Origin: Trematomus loennbergii
Taxonomy: Eukaryota > Chordata > Actinopteri > Perciformes > Nototheniidae
Direction: 5' to 3'
Length of the DNA: 64,000 nucleotides
Assembly: GCA_012861695.1 (NCBI GenBank)
Contig: JAAOOA010000060.1
Span: 5,541,683 to 5,605,682 of the forward strand
Made by a program: the position numbers and the translations under genes. The first letter of the stretch is position 1, and each line of letters begins with the position of its first letter. This document shows, one piece after another, positions 24,329 to 36,837 of this stretch. The notes under the pieces were generated by a model. That model saw only the letters and a program-made list of their open reading frames with translations, did not search any database and had not been told where the DNA came from.

Positions 24329-25285
24329 CAGGTCTGCCTTCAAGGATCGGTGGAAACGCTAACATAAGCCGTTAGCCTGGGAGTGATAGGCGGTGGTGCA
24401 GTGCCGCTTGACCCCCAAATCCTCGGCAACTGCGTTCCAGAGCTCCGAAGTAAGGGAGAGGTCAGACGGGGTCCCAAAGCACGCCACCCACGTACTGATG
24501 AATGCGCGGGCCACGTCAGAAGATGCCGTCGAGGTGAGGGGAACAGCCTCGGGCCAGCGGGTTATGCTGTCCACCATCGTGAAGAGGTAGGTGAAACCGT
24601 GAGAGGGGGGCAGTGGACCTACGAGGTCGACATTGACATGGTCAAACCTCCTCTCGGGAACCGCAAAAAGTTCGAAAGGGGCTCTAGTATGGCGGTGCAC
24701 TTTAGCCCATTGACAGGCCATGCATGAGTCGACCCAGGTCTTCACGTCCTTCTTAAGCCCCTGCCACACAAACTTCTGCGACACCAACTTCACGGATGGT
24801 TTCTTGCCGGGGTGGAAAGGTTGTGAATCGCCTCAAAAACGGGTTGGCGCCAGTTCGCAGGGACTAGCGGTCGAGGCTTGCCCGTGGAGAAGTCGCACAA
24901 CAACTTTGCGTCTGAGTCACCGACCGCGACGTCCTCCAGGAGTAATCCTGTGTCCGAGGCCTTGAGGGTCTGTACCCCGTGGTCAGAGCCCTGGTCCGTG
25001 CTCATGCGGAGGTAATCGAGGCCCAGCTGCACAACTCTGATGACCGCTCTGGAGAGGCAGTCCCCGACCACGTTAGCCTTACCAGTGATGTGTTGGATGT
25101 CCGTGGTGTACTCGGATATGTACGAGATCTGGCGTTGCCAGCCACCTTGGACATGCAGAATGTGAGTGATTTGTGGTCCATGAACGCCGTAAACTCACGG
25201 CCTTCCAGCAGGAACCGGAAGTTGCAAATCGCCAACCAGAGGCGAAGGAGTCCACTGCCGAACGCGCTGTACTTGCGCCCCCTGG
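24329..25285 (-). mobile_element. Ty3/gypsy pol remnant, copy 2
   Basis: Minus-strand integrase with CMAC zinc knuckle, VPERRFDHVNVDLVGPLP (first catalytic Asp kept) and a lost second Asp (DLSLTSELW, where copy 3 reads DLSSDRGSRFTSELW). A piece of RNase H (EFTAFMDHKSLTFCMSK) lies at the right. The LTR and the C-terminal part are missing, cut at about 24,329. Confidence 0.8.
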
Positions 25286-25527
25286 GGGTTAACTGTTTGG
25301 TAAGTGACTGTCAAAATGCTTATTTCCCAATGTGGGATATATAAAGTATCTATATATCCATCTTTATTTTGAAAAGTACAACTGGAAGTCTTCCTTCACT
25401 GCACGGCTAACGTCCAAGCTAACGGCTAACCCGCGGAGAAAACGTTCATTATGGATAAAGCAGCAACAACAACAATATTGACTCATCGCTTCACTCACCT
25501 GTCTCTCCGGAGCGACCACACGGTTCT
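25286..25527. repeat. Conserved inter-element flank, unit C
   Basis: It is the same block as 3366-3757 and 17,213-17,441, interrupted at cacggttctttaa by piggyBac copy 2. Confidence 0.65.
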
Positions 25528-25531
25528 TTAA

Positions 25532-26709
25532 CCTGTTAAGCCCGAGAAACCCCGGTACCGGGGCACTGCCGCAACATATTGCAGGAAACAGTGTCTGAGG
25601 GCATGTTCATTTAATAAACTATGAATGTTTTATATCCATGTAACGGGAAGAAACTCATCTAACTGATCTTTTTTTTTTTTTTCAAAAGAAAACCCACAAT
25701 GCTAACGCTAAGCCTCTGAATTAGCAACGAGCGAAAATGCTAACAGATTGCTGCACCGAAAATCACTCACAAAACCTTATTATTGATCCTCTTCTCCACA
25801 TCCATGACATCGTTTCACATCGTGAGGTGACACAGAATCGATGGGTACCCTCTTTATCACTGAATTATGCGAAATTGCGACGTTATAAGCAAAAACTGAC
25901 ATCAAAACATTTGACACTAGGTAGCTAAAAATGCTAACAAGGTTACCTTGGCTCTGTAGTCTGCTCCAAAGTGGTCTTCAATGGCATTAAAACGATAAAA
26001 ACACTGCTGAAGTTAATCCATAGGTTAATCCAATGTGTCTGTGTCCCTTTGAAATGATTTCTGATAATCCATGAGCAATGAGACGGATAATCCATGCTTT
26101 TCCGTTTCTAGATGTCAGAGCTAGACTGTAGCTTCACTCTAATGCACAATTACATGCGCAAAGCCCCCACCTTTTTGTTTCACAATGAGTGTGTGTGGGG
26201 GACTCCCCCTTCGATTATATTGGCTCTAACGGTCAGAAAGAGGTGTCAACCATCAAAATCGACCAATGGGTTCCAGAGATATGAAAAAAAAAACATTTCC
26301 ACCCAAATCACCTCAGAGGTGGAGTGTTTTTGGCTAAACCTCTCTATAAAGGTCAAATGTCACTTGTTTTGCATCAATCTTGATACAGGGTACTTATTAT
26401 ATGTTGTACTTTGGATTCCTAAAGCTTTTAGTCTACTAACCCATCATCCAAGGGTAGTTTTCACTATAAGTAAAAAATAATTGTTGGACGGACACTATAA
26501 TTTACAGTTTTTTGTAAATCTGAATTTTCTTTAAAATAAAAAACATCTATATTGATTCTGACTTTTCTACATCCAACTCACAGGTTTATCATTACTTTGA
26601 GAAAAAAGATTATTAATTTAACCCTTTTAGAAGGGAAGATATGGTCATTTGTTCTGGGAATGTCATTTTCGAGCCTGAGACCTGAAAAACAGGCTCAGGG
26701 CTTAACAGG
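25532..26709. mobile_element. piggyBac-type element, 1178 bp, copy 2
   Basis: It is flanked by TTAA at 25,528-25,531 and 26,710-26,713, at exactly the same flank position as copy 1. It is therefore one insertion copied by duplication. Termini are cctgttaagccc inverted repeats. Confidence 0.9.
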
Positions 26710-26764
26710 TTAAACCTTCATGTCCGAGTTAAACCATAAACTCTGGAAGCGGACATACGGTTAA

Positions 26765-27148
26765 AGGTGGGTAGGTAAGTTTGAGAAACCGCTCGAGATA
26801 CACTTTTTGTTATATTCCATGGAATGCTCTTAACATCCCGATAGCAATGAATATCTTAAGTGCTTTGACAAAATATCCATAAAAAAATGTCATCTGTGGA
26901 AGCCGTAGTACTGTAAAAAGCACGACCAATCATTTAGCCGGCCCGGCTAAAATAACTGGATGGCCTACCAGCTATGGCCGGTCAGCCTTCCATCTGTGCA
27001 CAAACTTATCTCGTGCCCTCATTGGTCATGTGCGCGTTCGTGTGTGTTGGAGGAGGGGCTCTATAAGGAAGTGGCAGATTTTTTCCGGCTGTGTATTTTC
27101 AAATTCTAGCGATCTCGAGCCGGTTTCTCAAACTTACCTACCCTACCT
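26765..27148. mobile_element. TTAA-flanked MITE (AGGTGGGG family), copy 4
   Basis: It is bounded by TTAA at 26,761-26,764 and 27,149-27,152. Other units read ggttaaaagcc uninterrupted, confirming the empty site. Confidence 0.85.
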
Positions 27149-27295
27149 TTAAAAGCTGCCAAAAACACATTATGTCAAATAAAAACTCACCTACAAAACA
27201 TCGAGTTAGAGAGGAAACACCGGAAGCACTTTAAATATAAGCACGACGGGTCTGATTTAAAGTACACTGAACGTTATCTCTTTTTTATTTAGGCA

Positions 27296-28248
27296 CAGTG
27301 GTGAAAAGTAACTAAGTACATTTACTCAAGTGCTCTACTTCAGTACAATTTTGAGATACTTGTACATGTTATGCTACTCTTTACTTCTTCTACTCCACTA
27401 CAGTTCAGAGGTAAATGGTATACTTTTACTCCACTACATGTATTTAATACCTTTAGTTACTTTAGAGATGTGGATGAATGATGTGAAATTTAACCAAGTG
27501 TTAAATCAGACGTTAGTTCCACCTGGAGTAAATTCACAAGCTACCCTGCAGTATACAAAGTCATTCAAATTAGCTGCACCTTTACCAGCTTTGAGAACAC
27601 TTTAAAGGAGAGGTGTCATGGCCATTTCCACTGATCATAATTCCATTGTTGAGGTGTACTAGAATAGATTTATACTGTGCATTTTTCCAAACTCACATTG
27701 GTTTCTCATACAGCATCTCTGTAAACTACTTGTATTCACTGAATTTCACTATCTGCCTTTAACGGCTCGTTGTAGCTCCAAAAGCTCCAGCCCCCACCCT
27801 CCCTGTGAGCACAGTGTGCTCTGATTGGTCGGGAACGAAATGGAAGAATCAATGGGCAGTGACGTATCTCCAACGAGGCGTTTTGGGGAGGTATTTTCTG
27901 TGTTAGAGTTTTACTCGCTACAGGGTGTACTTTGAGGGTTTTGACTCTGCACACCGTTTACATGCATAAAAACCTTCATAACACACAGGGGACGGGTAAT
28001 AACCGGAAAAGCATGACACCTCTCCTTCAATGATCAATCATTATAAAACATATCATATATATTATTCTGAAATGGACCAATCTGCACAATGACTACTTTT
28101 ACTGTCACTACTTTAACTATATTTTGATGATAATACTTTTCTACTTTTACTTGAGTAACATTTTGAATGCAGGACTTTTACTGTAACAGAGTATTCCTAC
28201 ACTCTGGTACTTTTACTCAAGCACAAGATCTGAGTACTCCCACCATAG
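27296..28248. mobile_element. ACTC-rich element, copy d, with nested TTAA MITE at 27,606-28,026
   Basis: It starts cagtggtgaaaag and ends ctcccaccatag. Inside, a 421-bp element with ends aggagaggtgtcatg and catgacacctctcct is inserted at TTAA (right copy changed to TCAA). The uninterrupted site cactttaatgatc is seen in unit B. Confidence 0.75.
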
Positions 28249-29488
28249 CAGTGAGATATTTAAATACATATACCTAAATCCAACTTAATGAGGCCTAAAG
28301 AACACTTTGTTCTAGATATGTGGTGCGAAAAAAACGGAACAATGCTTCTAAATGTGTAATTTTATTAAGTATATCATCACCTTCACACAATTTATGTTGT
28401 ACATTTTACCATGGCTGATTTCTAGGTCAGGATGTGATGAAACATCCCAGCATTCACAGCAAACAAATCCTAAAAACCCAACCCAAACCAAGGATAACAA
28501 GGAACATAATAACAAGCATATATGAGAGTAAATACAAAATAAAATCATGCAGCAAAAGTTATATTGATGTTCAAACAGAGAATAAAATGTAATACACTTC
28601 ATTTTAATGTTACATCAGTGTTAGATAAGATGATGTTTGTAATAAAAGATACATCATTTGCATTTCCTTTCAAGACTTTGACAATAAACAAAACATTTAA
28701 TAAGGGATCTAAATAAAAAATACTCCCTGAAAAGTTAAAGGCACCAAAGCACACCTTAGTTCTTTATAGTGGAAAACATGCAAAGAGGGACCTCTGGTGG
28801 GGAATTTAAAATCTGCAAAAAGCTCACAGTGAGCAGGATGGAAGATTAAAGTTCATTTGAAGCCACGTTAAACATTAACCCAATGAGTATAAGTATTCAA
28901 ATTGAATACTGCTTCAACACTATGCATGCTATAATACACAACCTTTTACCCAACAGCACATTTACTTAATTACTGCATCATTATGACAAAAGATTATTTA
29001 AATGGAGTATGCTTCATGTTTTAGATGCAAAATCTAATTATTATAATTATTAAATGTAATTAAAATAGTATATTTAAACTCACAATCAGTTTATACAATA
29101 TGTATACGGACATGAATACAACAATAACAGCACAGCATCTTAATTCATCAATTCGAACCATTTAGGAGAAATTACTACTTCAATTGTACCTTTACCGCAA
29201 ATAAAATAGTAATATAGTAGTATAGTGAATGCCGAGTACTTTTCCAGCATTTTTCCTTGTCATTTTAAAATCTACAAATGTAAACAATGTCCAGCTTTAA
29301 ATTTTGGGTTTTTCTTCACTTGTGGAAACATTTGTAGCATTTTCCTGAACAAATAATACAGGAATGATGATTTGCTAAATCTTTTAACTAACTGCATCAT
29401 AAGTGCCAACCACTTGTTGCATTTACCAAAAAAAACAGTTGTCTATCATCTGAGGATTACCCCTTTTCCTCTCAATAACTTCTTAAGC
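28249..29488. repeat. TRIM downstream flank, unit C
   Basis: Same block as in units A and B, with a local expansion near 29,035 (taattattataattatt). No gene was seen. Confidence 0.7.
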
Positions 29489-31119
29489 TCACAACATCTC
29501 AGCAGTGTTTCCAGTGGGAGCATAAAGAAGAAGTCCTGCGTAGAGAGGCTCAGTGAAGGTGGTCTGATTCTATGCAGGAGGGTCATGGTTTCCTCTGAGA
29601 CGCTGTAGAAGGACAGAATACCTGCACTGTGATCCAGGTAAACCCCGACCCTGGAGGACTGAGGACCTGAGACTGGAGTTGGTGTTTCTTATGTCTGAAA
29701 TCATAACGACCTTTGTAAACGCCTAATGCCCAAGATTTGTTACTATTTCCAAATTATCTCAGTGTTATTCTTTGTATGCTACAGCCACTGCAACTCCTCC
29801 CACACCTTTCTCCACTTCCCAGTAACAACGTCCAGGCAGACTCTCTTTACTCAGGACCTGACCGCTCATCATTTTTTTGTCTGTTTGACTTGGAAAACTT
29901 TGTCCTAGTCTGAAAGTTGCTTTTCGGTTCCTCTCAGATAAACATACGTGCGCTTGCTGTGTTTGGATCCAGTGTGATTTGACGTGAGTATTTCAAGAAT
30001 TCAGCTCTGGTCTGGGGCTGTGGTTGTGACAGCAATGTCCACATCACCACTGTCAGATAGACGTTTGTCCATTTTCTCTCAGAACATTTCGTAGTTTATC
30101 TCTGAATTTTGACAAAGCTGCTTTCACATCTTCAAAGTAGCTCAGAGGAAGGACGTGATGCTGGATGAGTTGTAGATTCACTGAGCTGGCAGTGAGGGGT
30201 AGCTTTGAATAAACTGGGTGTGATCCTCTGTGTGAGAGAGCAGCTCAGTGTAGCGTCTTTCTTCTTCAGCTCAGATCTCCTGCTCCAGCTTCTCCTGAAG
30301 CTCTTTGACTCGACTCACTTCACTCTTCTGCTGGGATCTGACCTGCTGCTTCACATCAGAGCTTCTTTTCTCCATGAGACGGATCAGCTCAGTGAACATC
30401 TTCTCACTGTCCTCCACTGCTTTATCAGCAGAGCCATTGACGGCCTCCACCTCCTGCTGAAGCAGCTTCACCTCCTTCTCTCTGTCCTGGATTCTCTGCT
30501 GGATGTTTTGTCGACTCCCCTCCAGCTTCTCTGCCTCTCAGTCCTTTCTGCTGCAGCTGACACTGTGTCGTGGCCTTTGTGTTCGTCCACAGAGCAGAGA
30601 TAACAGATACACTGCTGATCAGTGCGGCAGAACATCTTCATCACCTCGTCGTGACGAGAGCAGATGTTCTCCTGGAGCTTCTTGGAGGGCTCCACCAGCT
30701 TGTGTTTCAAAGGCAGGAGATTCATAATGAGGCTGGAGGTGTTTCTCACAGTAAGAGATCAGACACTGCAGACAGGACTTACAGGCTCTCAGTTTCCTCC
30801 CAGTGCAGACATCACAGGCCACATCTTCAGCTCCAGCATAGCAGTGATCAGCAGGAGCTTCTTCAAGTCCAGTCTTCTTCTGTTTCTCCACTAAATCTGC
30901 TAACATGATGCTTTTCAGCAGGACAGGCCTCGGTGTGAAGCTCTGCCTGCACTGAGGGCAGCTGTAGACTTCCTTCTCATCCTCTTTGTCCCAGTGGGTT
31001 TGAATACAATTCATGCAGAAACTGTGTCCACAGGGAATAGTCGCAGGCTCCTTAAGTACATCCAGACATATCGAACAGCAAATAGCGTCCTGGTCGAGCT
31101 GAGCTCCTTCTTGCGACAT
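29489..31119 (-). pseudogene. TRIM E3 ligase-like gene, copy C, SPRY half badly broken
   Basis: From [11 protein letters not shown] the frame reads through the RING and B-box 1 to PAF, where two bases are missing (near 30,706). B-box 2 then reads in another frame until one base is missing near 30,528, and the coiled coil reads until two are missing near 30,274. From 30,270 to 29,489 the linker and PRY-SPRY contain many small gaps and no long frame, though the stop region (cacaacatctc) is intact. The RING helix has KED where A and D have EED. This is the most decayed copy at its C-terminus and probably could not encode a ligand-binding SPRY domain. The left flank has the piggyBac copy shared with B. 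Confidence 0.85.
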
Positions 31120-32300
31120 TGTACCTCCCATGCGAGTGACAGTCTGCTGTTGATATAGCCTGCCAGCTCACTCACTTTACAACAGTTATGATTCACCTAA
31201 ATCGAAACTTAAGTTCAGTGAAGGGAGGGAACAAGTGATTATCTGTGAGATCTGCAGAAAGTAGGACGGGCTTACACGCTTAACTTCATTCCAGAAAGAG
31301 GAGCGGCCTTATAAGATACAGGGTTCAAGGATTCAAGATTTCAAGGCTTTTATTGTCATTCGTACATAGCAACAGTGTAGTTATGTCGATGGAAATCTTA
31401 GGTCACAGGCTCCTCCAACAGTGCAACACAATGAAACAGATAACAGGGTGTGTGTTTAGTACTCTTTATTCCCGTAATCAAGCACATTGTGACAACAGGA
31501 CTTTGAGCTGACTGAATTATCTTTTAAATGACGATACCGCTGCCAAATAAATTAAGTGGAACACAAGGGACAATATTTCCCTTTGTAATGTAGTGGAGTA
31601 TAAGTATAGGATAGTATAATACAAAATACTTTAAAGTAAAGTAACCAAGAACTGTAGAGTAAATGTTCTTAGTCACTTTTGAACTCGTATGTAATGTGCT
31701 GTAAAATGAACTGTGTTTTATTTATTTTAAAATATTATTTTTATTGAATAACTTTGATAGTAAAAGCCAGAATGAAATAAAAAAATTGATCTTAAAGAAA
31801 GAGGAAGATTATTCATATCAAAGGAGCTTTGTATTTAAATGACCTGCTTCCCACTTCCTTGAAAAAAGAGATTGAGGCTGCAGCCAATTGGTGACTTCTT
31901 AAATACAGACAAAAAGAAGATCCTTAATGCCTGCATCATTTTACAGTAAATATCATTTCACACTTCCTTCATGCTGCCACTTGGAGCCACCAGTGCTCCA
32001 TGTTTCCTGTAATGCAACTTCAAGTGACTTTCTCAGCCAAACAAAAACCTGCATTGGTTGTAAGCAAGCAATCGTTTTTATGTTTAAAGAGCTATTTTAT
32101 TATGTTAAGGTGGAAATAAACTAAATGCATTTACTCACATTCTGTATAGCAGAATGTATATATTATAGACAGGATGCGTGTACTGCGTTTCATTTGTTTT
32201 TATCTTTCTTGAACTAGTAAAGGGAAAAGAGACTGCAATACTTTTTTTGTTTTTTACCTTATAATAAATGTCCAGAGGATCTTTCGAGGGGGGAGGGCGG
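31120..32300. repeat. TRIM upstream flank, unit C, with LINE tail at about 31,325-31,443
   Basis: It matches units B and D including the LINE-tail insertion at acaggg. It lacks the MITE found at the corresponding TTAA in the ghost unit. It is interrupted at about 32,300 by the long-TIR element. Confidence 0.7.
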
Positions 32301-34079
32301 TGTTGCAGTTTAACTTGAGACATGACAACTGACTACATTCTATTATTTTCGTCATAGGAATCCGGGGCGTGTACATTGAGGACCCATTGTTGACTTACCA
32401 GGAAAAAACATGTGATCGCCTCGTTTGTCGTTTACGTTCATCTTTTGCTATATCTGCCTTCCTATGATCACTTTGATGCACATTCACTACTCGTATGTGA
32501 GGTTGTGGGTGAGAGGTCGATATCGTGACGCTTACAGGGAGGTATCGAACATTACAAAGTAGGTGACTGTGTGGATGCCTGTTCAAAACATTGCAAACTT
32601 GAATAAATCATTTAAATTATATATTTGTGTCCGACTTTCATTTGTACATCGTTCTTAATGTGATGTATAGTAGCTTTGATAGCTGTCCATACCTTCAGAC
32701 AGCCTAAAAGTAAAACACAAGTTGTGTATTCACAGCCAGAACGCTCATCGAGATGACTGGATCACTCATGACAAGTTGTGATCAGCTCCGATTAAATTGT
32801 GATATAAATTCTGTAGCTATTCTCCAGGGAGCACGTTTTTTTTTAATGAAATACCTGTATCCCTCTCATCACAACAAGACTCTACAGTCTACACTGTGCA
32901 GGAAAAACAATACATACATGAAAATAACCTTGATGCATGGGAATGAAACACACAAACTATCTTCCGTGGCTATACTGATATGTCACAGTAACGGTCAACC
33001 TCAGAAAAGTAAGTCCAGCGGGGCACAAGTTGAATACATATAATACGGTAGTTCATTATGCCTTTAAGCCTATACGTTTAACCCATAAGAACCCGGACCC
33101 ATTTCTACTTTTGGGGAAATTAAGGGGAACGTCATTTAGAGTAAATAGACCACCTAGAACACATTTCTGACAAGTAACCCCCCCTAGTGTCAAATATCTG
33201 GGCTTTAATGGTAAAGTAACTCTTATTTATAACTTAATTAACGAGGATGATTTTTTGGTTACATTTATTTGAACATACTTTGAATTGAAGAATAAAGAAT
33301 ATGTTAACTAAATATAATTAAATCAGCTAATTAACTGACCAGATCATAATCATATTTCTAATGTGCATATATGTCACTCCGGGTTTACTGTGAATGTTTA
33401 GGGTTAAAGTCCCGATGTGACACCAGTGTCACAGCAATATTTATGGCATTTGTTTCATATCAATTTCATCAAGAAATTTCCACAACAGGTTAAATGTAAT
33501 CAGATCAGAATACCTTTATTCGTCCCACAGAGGGGACATTACATTTGTTAGAGGCAGAAAAGAGCCGAAGACAGCTTAATGTTTAACAAATGACATGTCA
33601 TGTAAGCATTTTTATTCTTAAATGGCTTGAATGTTAACTTTAGCAACAAAAAACTTTCCAAATGTAGCTAGTTCTGTCACATGTGTTAGCCTGGCACATG
33701 GACATCTTGGACATGTTGTTATGGGAACACAAAAGCAAATGCAAGGACCATGACCCACCAAACTGTTCAGTGTGTGTCACTTAGGGACTTCATGAGATAA
33801 AAAAGGCTAAGCTGTATAAGGAACTTTCCAGAACATTTAAATTCATGTGACGCCTGTGTCTAAGCAATTCTGTCTGCCTTCCGTGTTGCACCATTAGGAC
33901 CCACTGATATAAAATGCTTAACTCCTAAGTTGCAACTATGCACTTTTGTGGGGCTAAGCCCCAACTTGACATATTTTTGGCTTCATTTATAGTGCCTAAA
34001 TGTACGTTTAAATATTATGCAATGCAAAGTTTTTCTTGGCCTACATTACCGTTATAGAAGGAAAGACAACAGTGATAGT

Positions 34080-34250
34080 TATGTTTCAGAATAACCTTTA
34101 TTGGAAATTGTTAGAACAATCTCACTCGTCACCGGCTTGAGCTTCAATCTCAGGATCCATGTATTTGTGATCCTCTCCAGAATGGAAGTAGTCATCACAT
34201 ACAGAGCATCAACTAGTTCCTGAACAGTGTCCTTCACATGCTGATATCCA
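34080..34250 (-). pseudogene. Possible piggyBac transposase C-terminal scrap
   Basis: The minus strand gives a short terminal peptide CSVCDDYFHSGEDHKY ending in an acidic tail and a stop. The Cys/His spacing recalls the C-terminal cysteine-rich region of piggyBac transposases. A stop lies just upstream in this frame, so the assignment is weak. A ttaacccataagaaccc motif at about 33,079 could be an associated terminus. Confidence 0.25.
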
Positions 34251-34430
34251 AGAGAGGGAGTTACACAGTCACAAGATGGAGGAATAGAAAGCAGTATTCA
34301 ATGTTTACTTCAGATTAGCTCCACGTCAGAAATGATCATGCTTGTCATATGTCTATCTCCATAGAGGCTGAATCATCATGTTAATCACATAGCTATCATA
34401 TGCCTAAAACAGTCCTGATGCTCTTTTGGT

Positions 34431-34583
34431 AAAGTAACTCAAAAGTAGGCTAATATAAAAGTAGTGTAACTCATTACATTTCAGAGACAGTAATATTGTA
34501 ATGTAACGTAGCCTATTACTTAAAAACGACAGTAATAAGTAATGTACTGTATTACATTTTGGAAGTAACTTGCCCAACACTGC
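34431..34583. mobile_element. hAT terminus fragment
   Basis: AT-rich sequence of gtaatgtaac-type words ending in aagtaacttgcccaacactg, whose complement is a typical hAT terminus. It is related to the end of the remnant at 1-701. Confidence 0.6.
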
Positions 34584-35479
34584 AGATGATCCAGTCATCT
34601 CAATGCTGCTTTCGGGCTGCGAATAAACAACTTGTGTTTTACTTTAGGCTGTCTGAAGATATGGACAGCTATCAAAGCTACTATACATCACATTAAGAAC
34701 GATGTACAAATGTTATATATGTATTCAACTTGTGCCCCGCTGGACTTACTTTTCTGTGGTTGACCGTTACTGTGACATATCAGTATAGCCACGGAAGATA
34801 GTTTGTGTGTTTCATTCCCATGCATCAAGGTTATTTTCATGTATGTAATTGTTTTTCCTGCACAGTGTAGACTGTAGAGTCTTGTTGTGATGAGAGGGAT
34901 ACAGGTACAGTATTTCATTAAAAAAACGTGCTCCCTGGAGAATAGCTACAGAATTTATATCACAATTTAATCGGAGCTGATCACAACTTGTCATGAGTGA
35001 CCCAGTCATCTCGATGAGCGTTCTGGCAGTGAATACACAACTTGTGTTTTACTTTTAGACTGTCTGAAGGTATGGACAGCTATCAAAGCTACTATACATC
35101 ACATTAAGAACGATGTACAAATGAAAGTCGGACACAAATATATAATTTAAATGATTTATTCAAGTTTGCAATGTTTTGAACAGGCATCCACACAGTCACC
35201 TAATTTGTAATGTTCGATACCTCCCTGTAAGCGTCACGATATCGACCTCTCGCCCACAACCTCACATACGAGTACTGAATGTGCATCAAAGTGATCATAG
35301 GAAGGCAGATATAGCAAAAGATGAACGTAAACGACAAACGAGGCGATCGACATGTTTTATTTCCTGGTAAGTCAACAATGGTCCTCAATGTACACGCCCC
35401 GGATTCCTATGACGAAAATAATAGAATGTAGCCAGTTGTCATGTCTCAAATTATACTGCAACAGCGAAGTCATTTCTAA

Positions 35480-36566
35480 ATAGAGTTGCGAAGTCACGCC
35501 CATCTACTTCCGGTCCATGGGACCTTATTCGGAAAAATAATGTATTGAAGTCAATGGGGAAGAAAACTTATCTTTCGATCCGTTTGAATTGTGCCATGAT
35601 TACACATATGATGTTTGTCAATCTTAAAAAATCATTTCCATGTCAAAAAAGTCACAGTTTGTCGTAAAACTGTTGAAATATAAGACTATGAAAAATACGC
35701 AACTAGAAAGACTACAAATCCCAGAGTCGCGTAAGTGATGTCACAATTGTTTTCCTCCACTAAAATAGAGATAGCTAAGATAAGATAACTTTAACAAGAT
35801 GCCTGTGTGCTTAGTACCAGGTTGTTATCATACCAGCAATGGGTCTTGCTCGTTCTTTTGCTTCCCGTCTGATGAAAGGACCAGGAGTGGCTTGATCAAG
35901 TTAGCTACCTAGCTAGTAGCTAGCACGTTAGTTAGCATTACAGCCTTGTCATTTTTATTAGCCTTAACATGAAGTAACATTAAGTAACCCAAAATGTTAA
36001 ACAGTAAGAGTAGTAGTCATATTTCGTGAACCCTTTGAAGAGTACTGTCACCGGTGTGGTCATTCTATAATACACAATTTAAGCCCGGGGGAGAAATGCT
36101 AACGCTAACGCTAGCGATCTTTTCTACTTCATGCTATCTGCACAAATGGTTGACATTAAACATTAAAACGACCAGGCAGTTCAGAGAGAATCAAAGGAAG
36201 GCAGGCAGGCAGCTTTGCATGACATTCTTCAGGACTGTTTCATTGTGTGATAGTGAGGGTAGTCAATCGTTTTGTTGACAAGACAGTAGACGGCCATCTT
36301 GGTGACGTGTGTTGTTGACCAGAGAAGTAGTTCATTGAGCGTTTCACACATACAAATGTGTTACTTCACAGTTTTACGACACATTTTTTTTTTTTTTGCT
36401 TGCAAAATTATCTTTTAAATTGACAAACATCATATGTGTAATTCGTGGCACAATTCAAACGGGATCGAAAGATAATCTTTCTCTCTCCATTGACTTCAAT
36501 ACATAATTTTTCCGAAATAAGGTCCCATGGAGGTCCACCGGAAGGGGAGGGACTTCGCCACTCTAT
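35480..36566 (+). mobile_element. P-like (THAP) element, 1087 bp, internally deleted
   Basis: Ends are long imperfect inverted repeats (atagagttgcgaagtc ... gacttcgccactctat), similar for about 250 bp. The + strand carries a THAP-type start at 35,799. No transposase core remains. A shorter relative is at 14,215-14,607. Assignment to the P superfamily rests on the THAP start. Confidence 0.6.
35799..35912 (+). pseudogene. THAP zinc-finger N-terminus (P element transposase fragment)
   Basis: The ATG at 35,799 opens a 37-codon frame with Cys at residues 4 and 9 (MPVCLVPGC) followed by SCSFFCFPSDERTR. This matches the start of THAP domains: the C-x(2-4)-C pair, then the aromatic-FP block. The expected Trp after the basic stretch is readable only in the next frame, and the Cys-His pair is absent, so either a splice donor or a break follows. 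THAP domains bind transposon ends in P elements. Confidence 0.55.
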
Positions 36567-36837
36567 AAAAGCCCTGGTCTGTTAAAAGTGGGGATGCCTT
36601 TTTTAAGTGTTTTTAACTTATCGTTAGAATAACAAGAGAGAGCCTAGAGACAATCTTTAATGTCCTCTCAGTCTATTTTGATAAGACTAGTTTTCCAATG
36701 TTTGGTTAATTTGGAAAAAATATTGATCGATAACTCACACAACAACACAAACGATGTCTCTTAACAACCATAGTTAGGTAGACGAGGAGGTTCAGCCTTA
36801 TTTGCCTGCTTGTTGAATACTATATTCTGTAGTGCCG

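Larger units (their letters stand above)
32301..35463. mobile_element. Unclassified element with about 750-bp terminal inverted repeats
   Basis: The left arm (about 32,301-33,051) and right arm (about 34,717-35,463) are near-identical inverted copies beginning tgttgcagt. Frames of 60-96 codons occur as mirrored pairs in the two arms and are best explained by the repeat itself. The interior of about 1.6 kb holds a LINE tail (about 33,497-33,570), a hAT end (34,431-34,583) and an extra 125-bp direct copy of part of the right arm (34,590-34,717). Flanking gcg on both sides may be a short target duplication. Superfamily unknown. Confidence 0.65.

Noticed and set aside
32395..35370. Mirrored frames beginning MNRHPHSHL and MTGSLMTSCDQ
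   Set aside because: They are paired by the long inverted arms, with no independent conservation or domain.
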